Positions 47,253 to 56,013 are shown, counted from the first letter of the stretch. The stretch: DNA of 64,000 nt from Brucella pseudogrignonensis (GCF_032190615.1 NZ_JAVLAT010000001.1:372001-436000), one strand, 5' to 3'. Notes: generated by a model from the sequence alone, not told the origin. Made by a program: numbers and translations.

Positions 47253-48316
47253 TTTACGTTATCCGCAAGGTTCTTCGGCCATTCAGCATTAGGGTCGAGT
47301 TTCACATAAGCCATGCCCGGAAGCCCCGTCTTAACCTGCTGAATATATTTCTGAAGCAAATCCTGCGGAATTTTTGCCTTAACACGGAACATGAGTTTCT
47401 GACGCTCTTCCTCCGTCTCAACCGACTTCGGCGTGAACTGCGCAACATCGGCGACGAAGCTGATTTTAGCGGGAATCACATATTGCGGTGCGGCGTCGAG
47501 CACGATTCGAGCATCAGCACCAATCGCCACCCGGCCAGCCTGCGATGTTGGCAGGAAGAAAGTCATATAGACGTCGCTGACATCAACAAGATTAAGGACG
47601 CGTCCACCAGCCGACAGCACTTCGCCAGGTTGCGCAACGCGGTATTGCACACGACCCGGCTTTGGCGAGCGTAAAGTGGCATCGTTTATATCCGTATCGA
47701 TTGTCGCAATAGCCGCCTTTGCGGCTTCCACTGAGGCCTCCGCATCGACGACTTGCGCCTTCGCTGAACTGATCGCCGCAGCTGTAGCCGCCAACTGTGC
47801 CTTTGCAGCTCCAACGGCTGCCTCAGCACCCTGCGCAGTAGCGCGATCATCATCGAGCACCTGCTGAGAGACGGTGCGTGATTCTGACAGTTGCTGCGAG
47901 CGAGCCAGACGGCGATTAGCAGCATCAAGCTGTGCTTCCCGTTGTGCGACAGTCGCCTGCGCGGCTATTTGCTCCGCCTCACGCTGCGCAACTAAGCTTT
48001 TCGCTGTGTCTATGCTGATTTGCGCACGACGAAGCTGCGCTTCTGCTTGTTTGCGCTGGCTCTCAAGCTGGGCAGTATCCATCCGCGCCAGAACGGCGTT
48101 TGCTTCGACAAACTGCCCTTCATCGGCAAGAATTTCGCGAATACGTCCGGGGCTTTTGGTTGAGACATCAATCTCAACCGCTTCGATGCGACCATTACCG
48201 CCTGCAAAGCCTTCCGGCATTCCGGGATCGCTTAGTGTTTTCCAGCCATAATAGCCTCCAGCTGCCAAAGCGACGACGACACCCGTTACGATCCACTGCT
48301 TGCGATTAAAGCCCAT
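47249..48316 (-). CDS. HlyD-family membrane fusion protein
   Basis: Periplasmic adaptor of 355 residues from ATG 48316, chosen because GGAGG lies 9 bases upstream; the frame runs to 48340 without a ribosome-binding site. It has an N-terminal anchor ([18 protein letters not shown]), a first lipoyl half ([27 protein letters not shown]), a long alanine/glutamine-rich coiled-coil hairpin (about residues 90-215) and the second lipoyl half ([27 protein letters not shown]). First gene of the HlyD-RbbA-YhhJ export operon; overlaps the next by 4 bp. Confidence 0.92.
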   Translation of the reverse strand: MGFNRKQWIVTGVVVALAAGGYYGWKTLSDPGMPEGFAGGNGRIEAVEIDVSTKSPGRIREILADEGQFVEANAVLARMDTAQLESQRKQAEAQLRRAQISIDTAKSLVAQREAEQIAAQATVAQREAQLDAANRRLARSQQLSESRTVSQQVLDDDRATAQGAEAAVGAAKAQLAATAAAISSAKAQVVDAEASVEAAKAAIATIDTDINDATLRSPKPGRVQYRVAQPGEVLSAGGRVLNLVDVSDVYMTFFLPTSQAGRVAIGADARIVLDAAPQYVIPAKISFVADVAQFTPKSVETEEERQKLMFRVKAKIPQDLLQKYIQQVKTGLPGMAYVKLDPNAEWPKNLADNVK

Positions 48317-48422
48317 CCGAAATGACCTCCGCATCATCATTTTCTAGGCAGCACAGTAAATCGATATGCTGACCAATCTAACTCAAGTTGAAATAGCTGT
48401 ATTTTACTTGAAAATACGTGCC

Positions 48423-48436
48423 TTGATTACAATCAA
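48423..48436. promoter_or_regulatory. Perfect FNR/FixK-type box upstream of the HlyD operon
   Basis: TTGATTACAATCAA matches the TTGAT-N4-ATCAA consensus of FNR/FixK/FnrN regulators at every fixed base. It is 107 bp upstream of the hlyD ATG on the minus strand, with a TAAAAT at 48406-48401 as a possible -10 (somewhat closer than the usual class II spacing). Confidence 0.6.
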
Positions 48437-48566
48437 CTATACTCAAATGCTGCGAAGTTTCATGGCTAAAATATCAGAATATTGAAGAAAATTCGCGGGT
48501 GCTGATTGAGAGAGATGGAGGGCAATGTTGACAGCACCCGCTGACTGTCGATCAGGGCAACACTGC

Positions 48567-48690
48567 AAAAAAAGATCGCGCTGGTGCGCTCGACAGATCC
48601 TTTAATGAGAAATTCTTAGCCGGGATGTCGCTTTAGGTTGGGCCTCGACATCCCGGGCCGTCAGTTCTGGTGGAACCTGACAACGATCAA
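48567..48690 (-). ncRNA. Candidate small RNA with FNR/FixK-type box and intrinsic terminator
   Basis: Read on the minus strand, this stretch has three hairpins. Hairpin 1 (48681-48660) pairs GTCA/TGAC and GTTC/GAAC. Hairpin 2 (48656-48620) is a perfect 11-bp stem CCGGGATGTCG / CGACATCCCGG. Hairpin 3 (48599-48574) has GCGC / GCGC and GATC / GATC and runs into seven Ts at 48573-48567, an intrinsic terminator. A perfect FNR/FixK box at 48720-48733 places an expected start near 48685, giving a transcript of about 120 nt. No protein frame is convincing. It could instead be the 3' end of the gene ending at 48764; the box position favours an independent RNA. Confidence 0.5.
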
Positions 48691-48719
48691 TCACTAGCAC
48701 CAGTGCACAAATGCTTTCT

Positions 48720-48733
48720 TTGATTTAAATCAA
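48720..48733. promoter_or_regulatory. Perfect FNR/FixK-type box upstream of the candidate sRNA
   Basis: TTGATTTAAATCAA fits TTGAT-N4-ATCAA exactly. On its left, TGCTAGTGA (minus strand, 48699-48691) lies where a -10 would be if the box were centred at -41.5. On its right only the 3' end of a convergent-facing gene is found, so the leftward transcript is the likely target. Confidence 0.6.
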
Positions 48734-48763
48734 TTAGATAATAAATATCAGCAACCTCGACCG

Positions 48764-49957
48764 CTATTTTTGCGGGCGGCACTTACCCCAAGTCTTTTTC
48801 AGATATGCAGAAACGCTTTTAAGTTTGGGGTCAGACAGAAATCCTTGGCGGAAAAGAATACTGCCTTTTACTTCTGGTATGGAGTTGTTGAGATCAAGTT
48901 GCCGCTTGATTTCCTCAACACCATTTCCCTCAACCCACTCTGGTTCGGACTTCGAAGAACTGCCGGCACGATAGAGCGCCATACCGATATAGAGATCCGT
49001 CTTCGTGCCGCGCACAGTATCCGCCCACCAGCGGACGATCGGACCATAGGGCACATCTTTGCGTCCAGAAGACCAGTAAACTTGCGGCGCGATATAGTCG
49101 ATCAAACCATCCTTGACCCAAGCACGTGTGTCAGCAAAATCACCATCATAATTGGTTTTGCCTGCACGCGTCGCGGAACCTCGCGGATCATCCGCCTGAT
49201 TGCGCCAGACACCGCCCGGGCTAATGCCGAAGCGAACATGCGGTTTGATCGCCTTGATCCGATCCGAGATTTCCTGCACCAGTGTATAAGTATTATAACG
49301 TCGCCAGTCATACTTACTGGCGAACTTCGTCCCAAAACGCTTATAAGTTTTATCATCCTTGAGCGGCGAGCCTTGGGTTTCATAATAGAAATAATCGTCG
49401 AACTGGATACCATCGACATCGTATTTCTGAACGACTTCGGCAGTGATATTGCTCACCCATTGGCGCACAGCTGGAATGCCCGGATCAAGGACATAACGAT
49501 CCGCTGAAATACCCACCCATTCCGGATTGGTCTTATAGACGCTCGGCGGGGAATCATTCGAAGAACTCTTCAGCTCTTTTCGTGTAGCAGGCCGCACATC
49601 CATCGAAACGCGGTAAGGATTAAGCCATGCGTGAAGCTCGATACCGCGCTTATGGGCTTCGGCAATTGCAAAACGAAGCGGATCAAAGCCGGGATCTTTT
49701 CCAAGCGTACCTGTCAGATAAGACGACCACGGCAGATAATCTGATTTATAAAAGGCGTCCGCAGCGGGCGAAACCTGAAAAATCACGGCATTAATGCCAT
49801 GTTCGGTTGCCTCATCAAACATGCGCACCAGTTCTTGCTTCTGAAGCTTTACCCGCTCGGAAACGTTTTCAATCTGTGTCGAATCTCTGGATGGCCAATC
49901 CAGATTAAGAACAGTCGCAACCCAGCTCGCATGAAATGTATCGCAATCAAGTGGCAT
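48764..49957 (-). CDS. Glycoside-hydrolase-like family 10 protein (GHL10/DUF187)
   Basis: A 397-residue TIM-barrel protein from ATG 49957 (a TTG at 49984 adds nine residues). The domain starts FHASWVATVLNLDWPSRDS, continues INAVIFQVSPAADAFYKSDYLPWSSYLTG and KRGIELHAWLNPYRVS, and has the likely active-site strand YDVDGIQFDDYFYY near residue 205 and FGISPGGVWRNQADDP near 265. The family includes secreted YngK-like glycosidases acting on cell-wall or extracellular glycans. No signal peptide is seen at either start, which is unusual. Divergent from the UspA gene. Confidence 0.82.
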   Translation of the reverse strand: MPLDCDTFHASWVATVLNLDWPSRDSTQIENVSERVKLQKQELVRMFDEATEHGINAVIFQVSPAADAFYKSDYLPWSSYLTGTLGKDPGFDPLRFAIAEAHKRGIELHAWLNPYRVSMDVRPATRKELKSSSNDSPPSVYKTNPEWVGISADRYVLDPGIPAVRQWVSNITAEVVQKYDVDGIQFDDYFYYETQGSPLKDDKTYKRFGTKFASKYDWRRYNTYTLVQEISDRIKAIKPHVRFGISPGGVWRNQADDPRGSATRAGKTNYDGDFADTRAWVKDGLIDYIAPQVYWSSGRKDVPYGPIVRWWADTVRGTKTDLYIGMALYRAGSSSKSEPEWVEGNGVEEIKRQLDLNNSIPEVKGSILFRQGFLSDPKLKSVSAYLKKTWGKCRPQK

Positions 49958-50003
49958 AAAACTCTCAAGTCCTGCTTTATTCAATTTGAACGCTATATCC
50001 AGT

Positions 50004-50017
50004 TTGATATGGATAAA
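50004..50017. promoter_or_regulatory. Near-match FNR/FixK-type box upstream of uspA
   Basis: TTGATATGGATAAA differs from TTGAT-N4-ATCAA at one fixed base. It lies 45 bp upstream of the UspA ATG and 47 bp upstream of the divergent GHL10 gene. Weak on its own, supported by three better boxes nearby. Confidence 0.35.
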
Positions 50018-50061
50018 TTGCTACCTAATTTATAGGTTCAAATAGTCAAAGCGAGGGCACG

Positions 50062-50505
50062 ATGTATAAGAATATACTGATAACCACCGATGGTTCAGAG
50101 TTTGCCGAACGCGGTCTTATTCATGGGTTTGACACCGCAAAAGCAATGGGCAGCAAAGCTACCGTCCTCATAGTAACTGCACCCTATTCGCTTACCGGAC
50201 TTCCGGGTGGATTTACTGATAGTCCAGCTTTCATCGAACGTTATGAAGAAGAGTGGAACGACTATGCCGACGCGGCTCTCGCGCGCGCCCGCGAATTAGC
50301 AAATGAAGCAGGTGTTGAAATTCAAACATTGCACGTCGTAGCCCAGCATCCGGCGACATCAATTATCGAAACCGCCAAAGAACTGCGCAACGATCTGATT
50401 GTGATGGCGTCCCACGGTCGCCGTGGCCTCAAGGGCATGTTGCTTGGTAGTCAGACTTATGAAGTCGTGACGCACAGCAAGGTGCCGGTGCTAGTCGTTC
50501 GCTAA
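50062..50505 (+). CDS. Universal stress protein (UspA family)
   Basis: A single-domain UspA of 147 residues, start MYKNILITTDGSEFAERGLIHG with the conserved aspartate, and the ATP-binding pattern ASHGRRGLKGMLLGSQTYEVVTHSKVPVLVV at the end (G-x2-G-x8-G-S). Such ATP-binding forms are often induced by low oxygen in rhizobia and relatives. GCGAGGG precedes the ATG. Confidence 0.93.
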   Translation: MYKNILITTDGSEFAERGLIHGFDTAKAMGSKATVLIVTAPYSLTGLPGGFTDSPAFIERYEEEWNDYADAALARARELANEAGVEIQTLHVVAQHPATSIIETAKELRNDLIVMASHGRRGLKGMLLGSQTYEVVTHSKVPVLVVR

Positions 50506-50549
50506 AGCATTTCCAACAAAATTGCGAAGCGATTTTGTGTGGGATAATG
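50504..50549. repeat. Short imperfect palindromic repeat after uspA
   Basis: ACAAAAT and ATTTTGT arms around TGCGAAGCG, flanked by GCATTTCC and GGGATAATG. It resembles the GCATTTCC...GGAAATGC elements common after Hyphomicrobiales genes and may act as a transcript end between convergent genes. Confidence 0.5.
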
Positions 50550-50563
50550 GGCGAAAGAGAGAA

Positions 50564-50998
50564 TTAAGCCGTTTGGTGCCCAGTGGCGCTTTCAATATCA
50601 ACGCGGAAGAAAACTGGCTCCAGTTTGCGTTGTGTGCCGCCACTGGTAATCGTCTTGGTGTAGGCAGGTTCCCACCACGTTGGCTCATTTGAGAGCATGT
50701 TCACGATGGCGGCCTTTTCCTGATCCCGCGTAATTTCGCGATAATGACCATTCACGACAACGCTGCGCCATTGCGTCTTGGACACAATCTGATCGAATAA
50801 AATACAGACAGCGCTGTTCTTTCGCATGGCCTCAGTTTTCTGACCGTCTGTAGTGAACGAATAGAGCGCACCGCCGCTAAACTTAAACCCGAGCGGGACG
50901 ACATAGGGCCGATTATCAAGCACATAACCCAGCCGCCCAATCTCGCTATGCTGGATCATATTGCGGACATCAATGTCAGACATTTCTTTGATTAACAT
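50564..50998 (-). CDS. Pyridoxamine 5'-phosphate oxidase-like FMN-binding protein
   Basis: A 144-residue split-barrel flavin-binding protein: [35 protein letters not shown] near the N-terminus and [20 protein letters not shown] in the middle, close to the NimA/PNPOx-like group. Likely binds FMN; the substrate is unknown and vitamin B6 metabolism is not implied. A near-perfect FNR/FixK box lies 61 bp upstream with TAATCT as a well-placed -10. Confidence 0.87.
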   Translation of the reverse strand: MLIKEMSDIDVRNMIQHSEIGRLGYVLDNRPYVVPLGFKFSGGALYSFTTDGQKTEAMRKNSAVCILFDQIVSKTQWRSVVVNGHYREITRDQEKAAIVNMLSNEPTWWEPAYTKTITSGGTQRKLEPVFFRVDIESATGHQTA

Positions 50999-51058
50999 AT
51001 TCAGTGTCCTCTATTCATCCAACCTATCAATAGATTACTATGAAGCAACGATTGCGAT

Positions 51059-51072
51059 TTGACTGCAATCAA
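51059..51072 (-). promoter_or_regulatory. FNR/FixK-type box and -10 of the PNPOx-like gene
   Basis: On the minus strand TTGATTGCAGTCAA matches the consensus with one difference (GTCAA for ATCAA). TAATCT at 51037-51032 starts 21 bases after the box, the spacing expected of a class II FNR-activated promoter (box at about -41.5). Confidence 0.55.
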
Positions 51073-51082
51073 AACATGAAAA

Positions 51083-52009
51083 TCAGACGAACAATCGCCC
51101 TTCAGCAATTTTTACAGCCGTCCCGCCAATACGCGCGCCGGTGAGCACCTGTTTAGATACATCAAGCTCAAGACGAATACGCGATGGTCGGCCCATTTCC
51201 ATGCCCTGCTCAATCCACCATTGTGAACTTCCGTCTACCGGCTTGTCCTTGGCTAGAATCATACCCGCAAAAGCCGCTGCCGCAGACCCAGTTGCCGGGT
51301 CTTCATAGACATTCGATCCGGTCACAAACATACGTGCATGATAGTTGCTATCGAACAGAATAGTCTCACGACAATAGACATAGATCGGCAATGGCCGCTC
51401 GCCGACATGCGGCAGGCTTTCACTCACATAGACGGGGTCGATAGAGACCTTTGCAGCTGCAATCAGATTATGAACCGGCACCAGCAGATAGGGTGTACCA
51501 GCGCTCCAGATCGCAGGGATATGGTTTTCAAAACCGATTTCATGCGTTCCAAGTCCGATAGCGGCAGCCGCTTCTTCTTTCTCGATTTTAATATCGATCT
51601 TTTCTGGCAAGCGTGGCAGATCAAATTCGGCAAAGGCACTATTCTCACCAAGAATTACACCGCAACGAACAACACCGACTTTCTCTTCGAGCGTAACAAT
51701 CCGGTCGGACTCATCACCTGTCCGGCGATGTCGTGCTAATGATACGGCAGCACCAACAGTCGGGTGTCCGGCAAAAGGCAGCTCATAATCCGGTGTAAAA
51801 ATACGGACCGCCGCTTCGTGCACTGGATTTTCAGGCGCGAAAATGAATACTGTCTCAGACAAATTGAACTCGCGTGCGATTGCCTGCATGCGCGCATCGG
51901 TCAGACCTTCGCAGTCATGAACGACAGCCAGCGGGTTTCCTGCCAATGCCTTATCGGCAAAAACATCAAAAACCTCATAATACCGGCCGGTACTGGCAGC
52001 TTCGGTCAT
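51083..52009 (-). CDS. PhzF-family isomerase/epimerase
   Basis: A 308-residue protein with PhzF signatures: [20 protein letters not shown] at the start, [10 protein letters not shown] with the catalytic-type glutamate near residue 50, [11 protein letters not shown] near 80 and [14 protein letters not shown] near 235. The family catalyses proton shifts or epimerisation on varied substrates; the actual substrate is unknown and phenazine genes are absent. Monocistronic or weakly linked to the Nudix gene 92 bp upstream. Confidence 0.9.
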   Translation of the reverse strand: MTEAASTGRYYEVFDVFADKALAGNPLAVVHDCEGLTDARMQAIAREFNLSETVFIFAPENPVHEAAVRIFTPDYELPFAGHPTVGAAVSLARHRRTGDESDRIVTLEEKVGVVRCGVILGENSAFAEFDLPRLPEKIDIKIEKEEAAAAIGLGTHEIGFENHIPAIWSAGTPYLLVPVHNLIAAAKVSIDPVYVSESLPHVGERPLPIYVYCRETILFDSNYHARMFVTGSNVYEDPATGSAAAAFAGMILAKDKPVDGSSQWWIEQGMEMGRPSRIRLELDVSKQVLTGARIGGTAVKIAEGRLFV

Positions 52010-52101
52010 TGTTCACGTCTCCCTCAGATCACAGTCGGCGACTAGCCTTAAGCTGCGAGCATAGCCAATTTCTCGGCGCTGTCATCTGTAAGAACCAATC
52101 G

Positions 52102-52827
52102 TTACTGTTGATTATCAAAATGCCAGTCGGCAAACGCCCGCACATAAGACGGCGTCGCCTGCCCCATTACCCCCGCCTGTGTGACCGGAATGATTTCCGA
52201 AAGCTCCGGTTCAACTTGTAACGCCAGATTGGCCTCAATTTGTTTCAACAATTCAGCCGTCGAAAGTTCAAAGTAATATCGGCGAAAAAGCGCGATGCTC
52301 CCTGCAGCCATAACCAGATGCGTCTTTGCTTCTACCTTGGCATCGCTAAGTTTTAGGCCCGTTTCCTCAAAGACTTCACGCGCCATATTGGTTTCATAAT
52401 CCGCATGTCCATCGACTATATCATTGTCATCAATAGAGCCCGCCGGAAAATAAACACGTCCTGCGACCGCATTGTGTGAACTCATTCGCGCAGCGATAAG
52501 GTGTCCTTCAGATGATACAATCACGCCCACACCAAAAATGTGCCATGGTCGCACGTGCTGGACGTCTTTGCGCCAATACATGAGCGTTGCAAAGCTGGTA
52601 CGATGAAAACCGGCAGTGAATGAACGGCCTTCAAGCCTTGCTTCAGGTGCCAGATAAATTTCACCATCAAACAATGTCGGGTTGGACTGACGCTCGCGCT
52701 GCCAATTTTCGGCAATGGCTGCCTCGTTCACCTGCACATAATCGAGCCGCCCCGGCAAAATCTGCACATTCACATGGTCAATTTCATAAACCGTGTTTTC
52801 TTTTACATTCTGCATCAGCCGACTCAT
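52102..52827 (-). CDS. Nudix hydrolase
   Basis: A 241-residue protein from ATG 52827, 2 bp after the endonuclease-like gene; the frame is open further (to 52944) but that part overlaps the upstream gene and looks like shadow. The Nudix box is GHADYETNMAREVFEETGL near residue 145, preceded by PAGSIDDNDIV. It is longer than minimal MutT-like proteins, with an N-terminal domain of about 90 residues. The substrate is a nucleoside diphosphate derivative, not further defined. Confidence 0.87.
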   Translation of the reverse strand: MSRLMQNVKENTVYEIDHVNVQILPGRLDYVQVNEAAIAENWQRERQSNPTLFDGEIYLAPEARLEGRSFTAGFHRTSFATLMYWRKDVQHVRPWHIFGVGVIVSSEGHLIAARMSSHNAVAGRVYFPAGSIDDNDIVDGHADYETNMAREVFEETGLKLSDAKVEAKTHLVMAAGSIALFRRYYFELSTAELLKQIEANLALQVEPELSEIIPVTQAGVMGQATPSYVRAFADWHFDNQQ

Positions 52828-52829
52828 TC

Positions 52830-53939
52830 TCAAACGATGTTCAGCGTCACAGCCACCGGGCAATGGTCGCTGGCTTTCGGACGATCCCATCCAGTCCGTG
52901 GATAGCGATCCACTTCCTGCCCCGGCGGGAAAACTGTGCGCCATGGCTGACCACGGCGGATAATCTGCGGGATCGCCCCGCCGTTCTTGTCTGCCAGGGC
53001 TGGCGATGCGAGGATGTAATCAAGCTGGCAAAGATGGCGCTCCTGCGGCCCACGTGTATGATAAAGCGTCCAACGATCCATCTCTGGGCGACGTTCCACA
53101 AGATTGATAGCAAAGCCGTCGCTCAACAGGGTATCAAGCGCGCTAGCCGCTTCTTTGACCGGCGTGAATTGATAGCCGTTCCACTCATCACCCTCGATGA
53201 TGATCCGTTCGCGATAATCGTTGAAGTCGCCGCAAATGAGCCAGCGCTTATCTGCCGTATTGTTCGCGCCAAACTTCTCTTCGATGATATGGCGTATCGC
53301 CCGCGTTTCAGCCTGCCGAACTGGCAATGACGCAGTACGCCCATCCAGCCCATTACGCGAACCACTCATCGACTTCAGATGAACGACAAACAATGTCAGC
53401 GGCTTGCCGTCGATACGCATATCAAGACAAAGGCAATCGCGTTTGAAAATGCGGTCATGCGGCTCTAACCCCAGCTCAGCCAGCACCGGCTGATAAAGGT
53501 CGAGTTCCTTATAGGTCACATGCGCGTGGCTGGTGACTTCAAGCACTTCAATACGCTGACCATCGCGCGTCGTATCCCGCGCCATAACGGCAACGTCGAT
53601 GCCGCGACTATCATTGCCATCAATCAGATATTTATTGCGATAGCCCTGCCCGACCATCTTGAAAAGATAGCCATATTCGAAGGCATTAAGTGCTGCGAGA
53701 TTATCGACCTCCTGCAGGCAAAGCACGTCGGCACGCGTTTCAGCAATAGCCAGAGCAGTCATTTGCCGCGTGTCGTCGGCATGCGCAACCGCCCGCGCCT
53801 GCTCAAGCAAACGATATTGATTTTCATCGCTGATCTCAAAGAGCTTAAGCGAGCGATCCTGATACAATTCATTACGAAAACCGGAAAAATCGAACCGGCG
53901 CATCAGATTTTCAACATTAAATGTGGCTATCGTAAACAT
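52830..53939 (-). CDS. Endonuclease/exonuclease/phosphatase-family protein
   Basis: A 369-residue DNase I-like metal-dependent phosphoesterase: IATFNVENLMRRFDF at the start, VLCLQEVDNLAALNAFEYGYL near residue 75, LTLFVVHLKSMSG near 180, WLICGDFNDYRERI near 235 and the catalytic SDHCPVAVTL at the end. No signal peptide, so it is probably cytosolic. It is followed 2 bp later by the Nudix hydrolase; the pair may act in nucleotide or nucleic-acid clean-up, which is inference. Confidence 0.9.
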   Translation of the reverse strand: MFTIATFNVENLMRRFDFSGFRNELYQDRSLKLFEISDENQYRLLEQARAVAHADDTRQMTALAIAETRADVLCLQEVDNLAALNAFEYGYLFKMVGQGYRNKYLIDGNDSRGIDVAVMARDTTRDGQRIEVLEVTSHAHVTYKELDLYQPVLAELGLEPHDRIFKRDCLCLDMRIDGKPLTLFVVHLKSMSGSRNGLDGRTASLPVRQAETRAIRHIIEEKFGANNTADKRWLICGDFNDYRERIIIEGDEWNGYQFTPVKEAASALDTLLSDGFAINLVERRPEMDRWTLYHTRGPQERHLCQLDYILASPALADKNGGAIPQIIRRGQPWRTVFPPGQEVDRYPRTGWDRPKASDHCPVAVTLNIV

Positions 53940-54058
53940 GCCTGCGCAATCTCGCGACTTGCGCTACAATTAGCAAGTGGTTCTTTTCAGGAATTTACAG
54001 CCACGCTGGTTTTGCTCTGAAAAGTCACCATATACTATTTTTAAATCGGGATAACGAG

Positions 54059-54475
54059 ATGCTTGGAAAGATAGGACGCATTGCGATTTGCACAGGTCTG
54101 TTTGCCGCAAGCCTCATCGGCAGCGCGGCGGCTGTTGATTTGAACACGCCATACGTGCCGTCTTTGCGCCCAAGCACGCCGCCTATCGCTGGGGCTTTGC
54201 CACGCCCCTATCAGCCACAGGCCGGATCGCCCAAATGCTATGGCGCGGGTTGCCGCGACAGCGGCAATTACATCTCGCGCGAAGGCATCCCTATCTACAA
54301 AAATGGCGATCCGCTTCAGGTTCGCCCCGCTGATCGCTCTGCTGTTAAAACTCTCGGCCCAAGCAGCAACCATATTTCATGGTGTTCGAACCACTACCGC
54401 AGCTATCGCGCTTCGGATAACACCTATCAGCCGTTGGCAGGGCCGCGCACCGGCTGTAATTCCCCATTCCAATAA
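54059..54475 (+). CDS. BA14K-family secreted protein
   Basis: A 138-residue protein with a signal peptide (IAICTGLFAASLIGSAAA/V) and a C-terminal BA14K-type motif, WCSNHYRSYRASDNTYQPLAGPRTGC, near residues 107-133. The BA14K family includes an immunoreactive Brucella antigen with lectin-like activity. The middle is proline-rich (LRPSTPPIAGALPRPYQPQ). Four cysteines may form disulfides. A terminator follows immediately. Confidence 0.85.
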   Translation: MLGKIGRIAICTGLFAASLIGSAAAVDLNTPYVPSLRPSTPPIAGALPRPYQPQAGSPKCYGAGCRDSGNYISREGIPIYKNGDPLQVRPADRSAVKTLGPSSNHISWCSNHYRSYRASDNTYQPLAGPRTGCNSPFQ

Positions 54476-54477
54476 AT

Positions 54478-54512
54478 AAAAAGCCGGGCAATGCCCGGCT
54501 TCTGATTTTATG
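54478..54512. terminator. Bidirectional intrinsic terminator
   Basis: AAGCCGGGC and GCCCGGCTT pair perfectly around AAT, A run on the left and TCTGATTTT on the right, between convergent genes. Confidence 0.8.
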
Positions 54513-55740
54513 CAGCTTCCGATTTCGAATGCGTGCGGATCAAGCGACCGAGCCGCATGATACCTTCATCAATCATTTCATCATTGGCACATGAATAGCT
54601 AAGACGTAACGTATTCGCGCCCGTGCCATCTGCGAAGAATGCCTTGCCCGGGACGAATGCAACCTTCTCGCTTTCAATAGAAGCGGCAAGAAGTGCCGCA
54701 CCATCCATGCCCTTTGGCAGCGTAACCCAGATGAACATGCCGCCCTCAGGCTTGGTCCAGTCTGTGCCTTCCGGCATATACTTGGCCAGCGCTTCCAGCA
54801 TCTTGTCACGACGGTGCTTGTAAACACCATGCAGCTTGGCAACCTGTTTATCGAAACCGGTCGACGCAACACGATGAATAGCAATCTGGTTGATGGTCGA
54901 AGAATGAAGATCAGCAGCCTGCTTCATCAGAACAAGCTTGCGGATAACCGACTGCGAAGCAACGACGTAACCGACACGCAAACCGGGCGCGAGTGTCTTT
55001 GAGAAGGAGCCACAATAGATCGTGCGGGTCTTTTCGATATCACCATCATGACGGGCAATATCCATCGACAGGATCGGCGCAATGGCTTCACCATTATAAC
55101 GCAGATACTGATAGGCAGCATCCTCAATGATCGGAATATCGAGCTCATCCGCATCGGACATAAGCTTTTTACGGCCTGCGAGATCAACGGTTTCGCCAGT
55201 TGGATTGCTGAAATCTGCCGAGAGATACGCGAACTTGACCTGACCGCCAGCATCTTCCGCATGCTGCTTATAAGAAACCGGTGTGCGATTCCCGTTGAGC
55301 GAGAGAATGTCATAGGTCGGCTCATAGGCATTAAATGCCTGCAAAGCGCCAAGATAGGTCGGCGCGGTCACAAGCGCCGTATCATTAGGTGAAATGAAAA
55401 GCTTACCGAGATAATCGAGCGCCTGCTGCGAACCGGAGGTAATGAAGACGTTATCTTCAGTGCATGGAATGCCGATCTTAGCGAGTTCGCTTACCAGCCA
55501 TGTACGCAGTGGCTTATAGCCTTCGGATACCGAATATTGCAGAGCTGCATTGGCTTCAGGACCACCAAAAATATCCTGATAAGCGCTCTGAAATTCAGCA
55601 TGTGGGAACAACGCCGGATCCGGAATGCCACCGGCAAAGGAAATAATATCCGGACGCTCCAGCAATTTCAGAAGTTCACGGATTTCAGAAGCGCGCATAC
55701 GCTTCGAGCGCGTTGCAAATACAGTTTCCCAGTCCAGCAC
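54508..55740 (-). CDS. PLP-dependent class I/II aminotransferase (LysN/AADAT-like)
   Basis: A 410-residue fold-type I aminotransferase from GTG 55740, chosen because GAGGAG lies 6 bases before it; a TTG at 55755 is the alternative. Motifs: FAGGIPDPALFP near residue 40, the substrate region FITSGSQQALDYLGKLF near 105, and the PLP lysine in YCGSFSKTLAPGLRVGYV near 250. It resembles 2-aminoadipate/aromatic/branched-chain transaminases. The ilvC gene nearby on the same strand, about 400 bp upstream, makes a branched-chain role possible but not shown. Confidence 0.88.
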   Translation of the reverse strand: MLDWETVFATRSKRMRASEIRELLKLLERPDIISFAGGIPDPALFPHAEFQSAYQDIFGGPEANAALQYSVSEGYKPLRTWLVSELAKIGIPCTEDNVFITSGSQQALDYLGKLFISPNDTALVTAPTYLGALQAFNAYEPTYDILSLNGNRTPVSYKQHAEDAGGQVKFAYLSADFSNPTGETVDLAGRKKLMSDADELDIPIIEDAAYQYLRYNGEAIAPILSMDIARHDGDIEKTRTIYCGSFSKTLAPGLRVGYVVASQSVIRKLVLMKQAADLHSSTINQIAIHRVASTGFDKQVAKLHGVYKHRRDKMLEALAKYMPEGTDWTKPEGGMFIWVTLPKGMDGAALLAASIESEKVAFVPGKAFFADGTGANTLRLSYSCANDEMIDEGIMRLGRLIRTHSKSEAA

Positions 55741-56013
55741 CGGAAATCTCCTCAATACGATGGAGGCAAAGCCTCCTCAAACTCGCCAGATAAAGTTCTA
55801 GCGATAGCGCAATTTCGTGCTAACGAGAACACTTTCTTCCATGCTCAGACGGAATAAAGATATTCTGAATTGTTTTGGCTGAACAACGCACAAAACATAA
55901 ATTCCGAAAGCATCAGACGATCTTTTCGTGCGCTACGTTTCACACGACTAAAGCCCTATGCATGAAAGGGGCGTAAGAAACGCCCCTCTTTTTCTCTGAT
56001 CGTAGAGCACTGC
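55741..56013 (+). other. Intergenic region with an orphan plus-strand terminator
   Basis: No protein-like frame is seen. At 55967-55993 AGGGGCG and CGCCCCT pair around TAAGAAA and are followed on the plus strand by CTTTTTC. No annotated plus-strand gene ends here, so a short plus-strand RNA is possible. Confidence 0.4.

Noticed and set aside
48525..48605. A 26-codon plus-strand frame (three cysteines) after a GGAGGG sequence
   Set aside because: It overlaps the terminator of the minus-strand candidate sRNA, has no visible promoter and no downstream plus-strand gene it could lead; probably chance.
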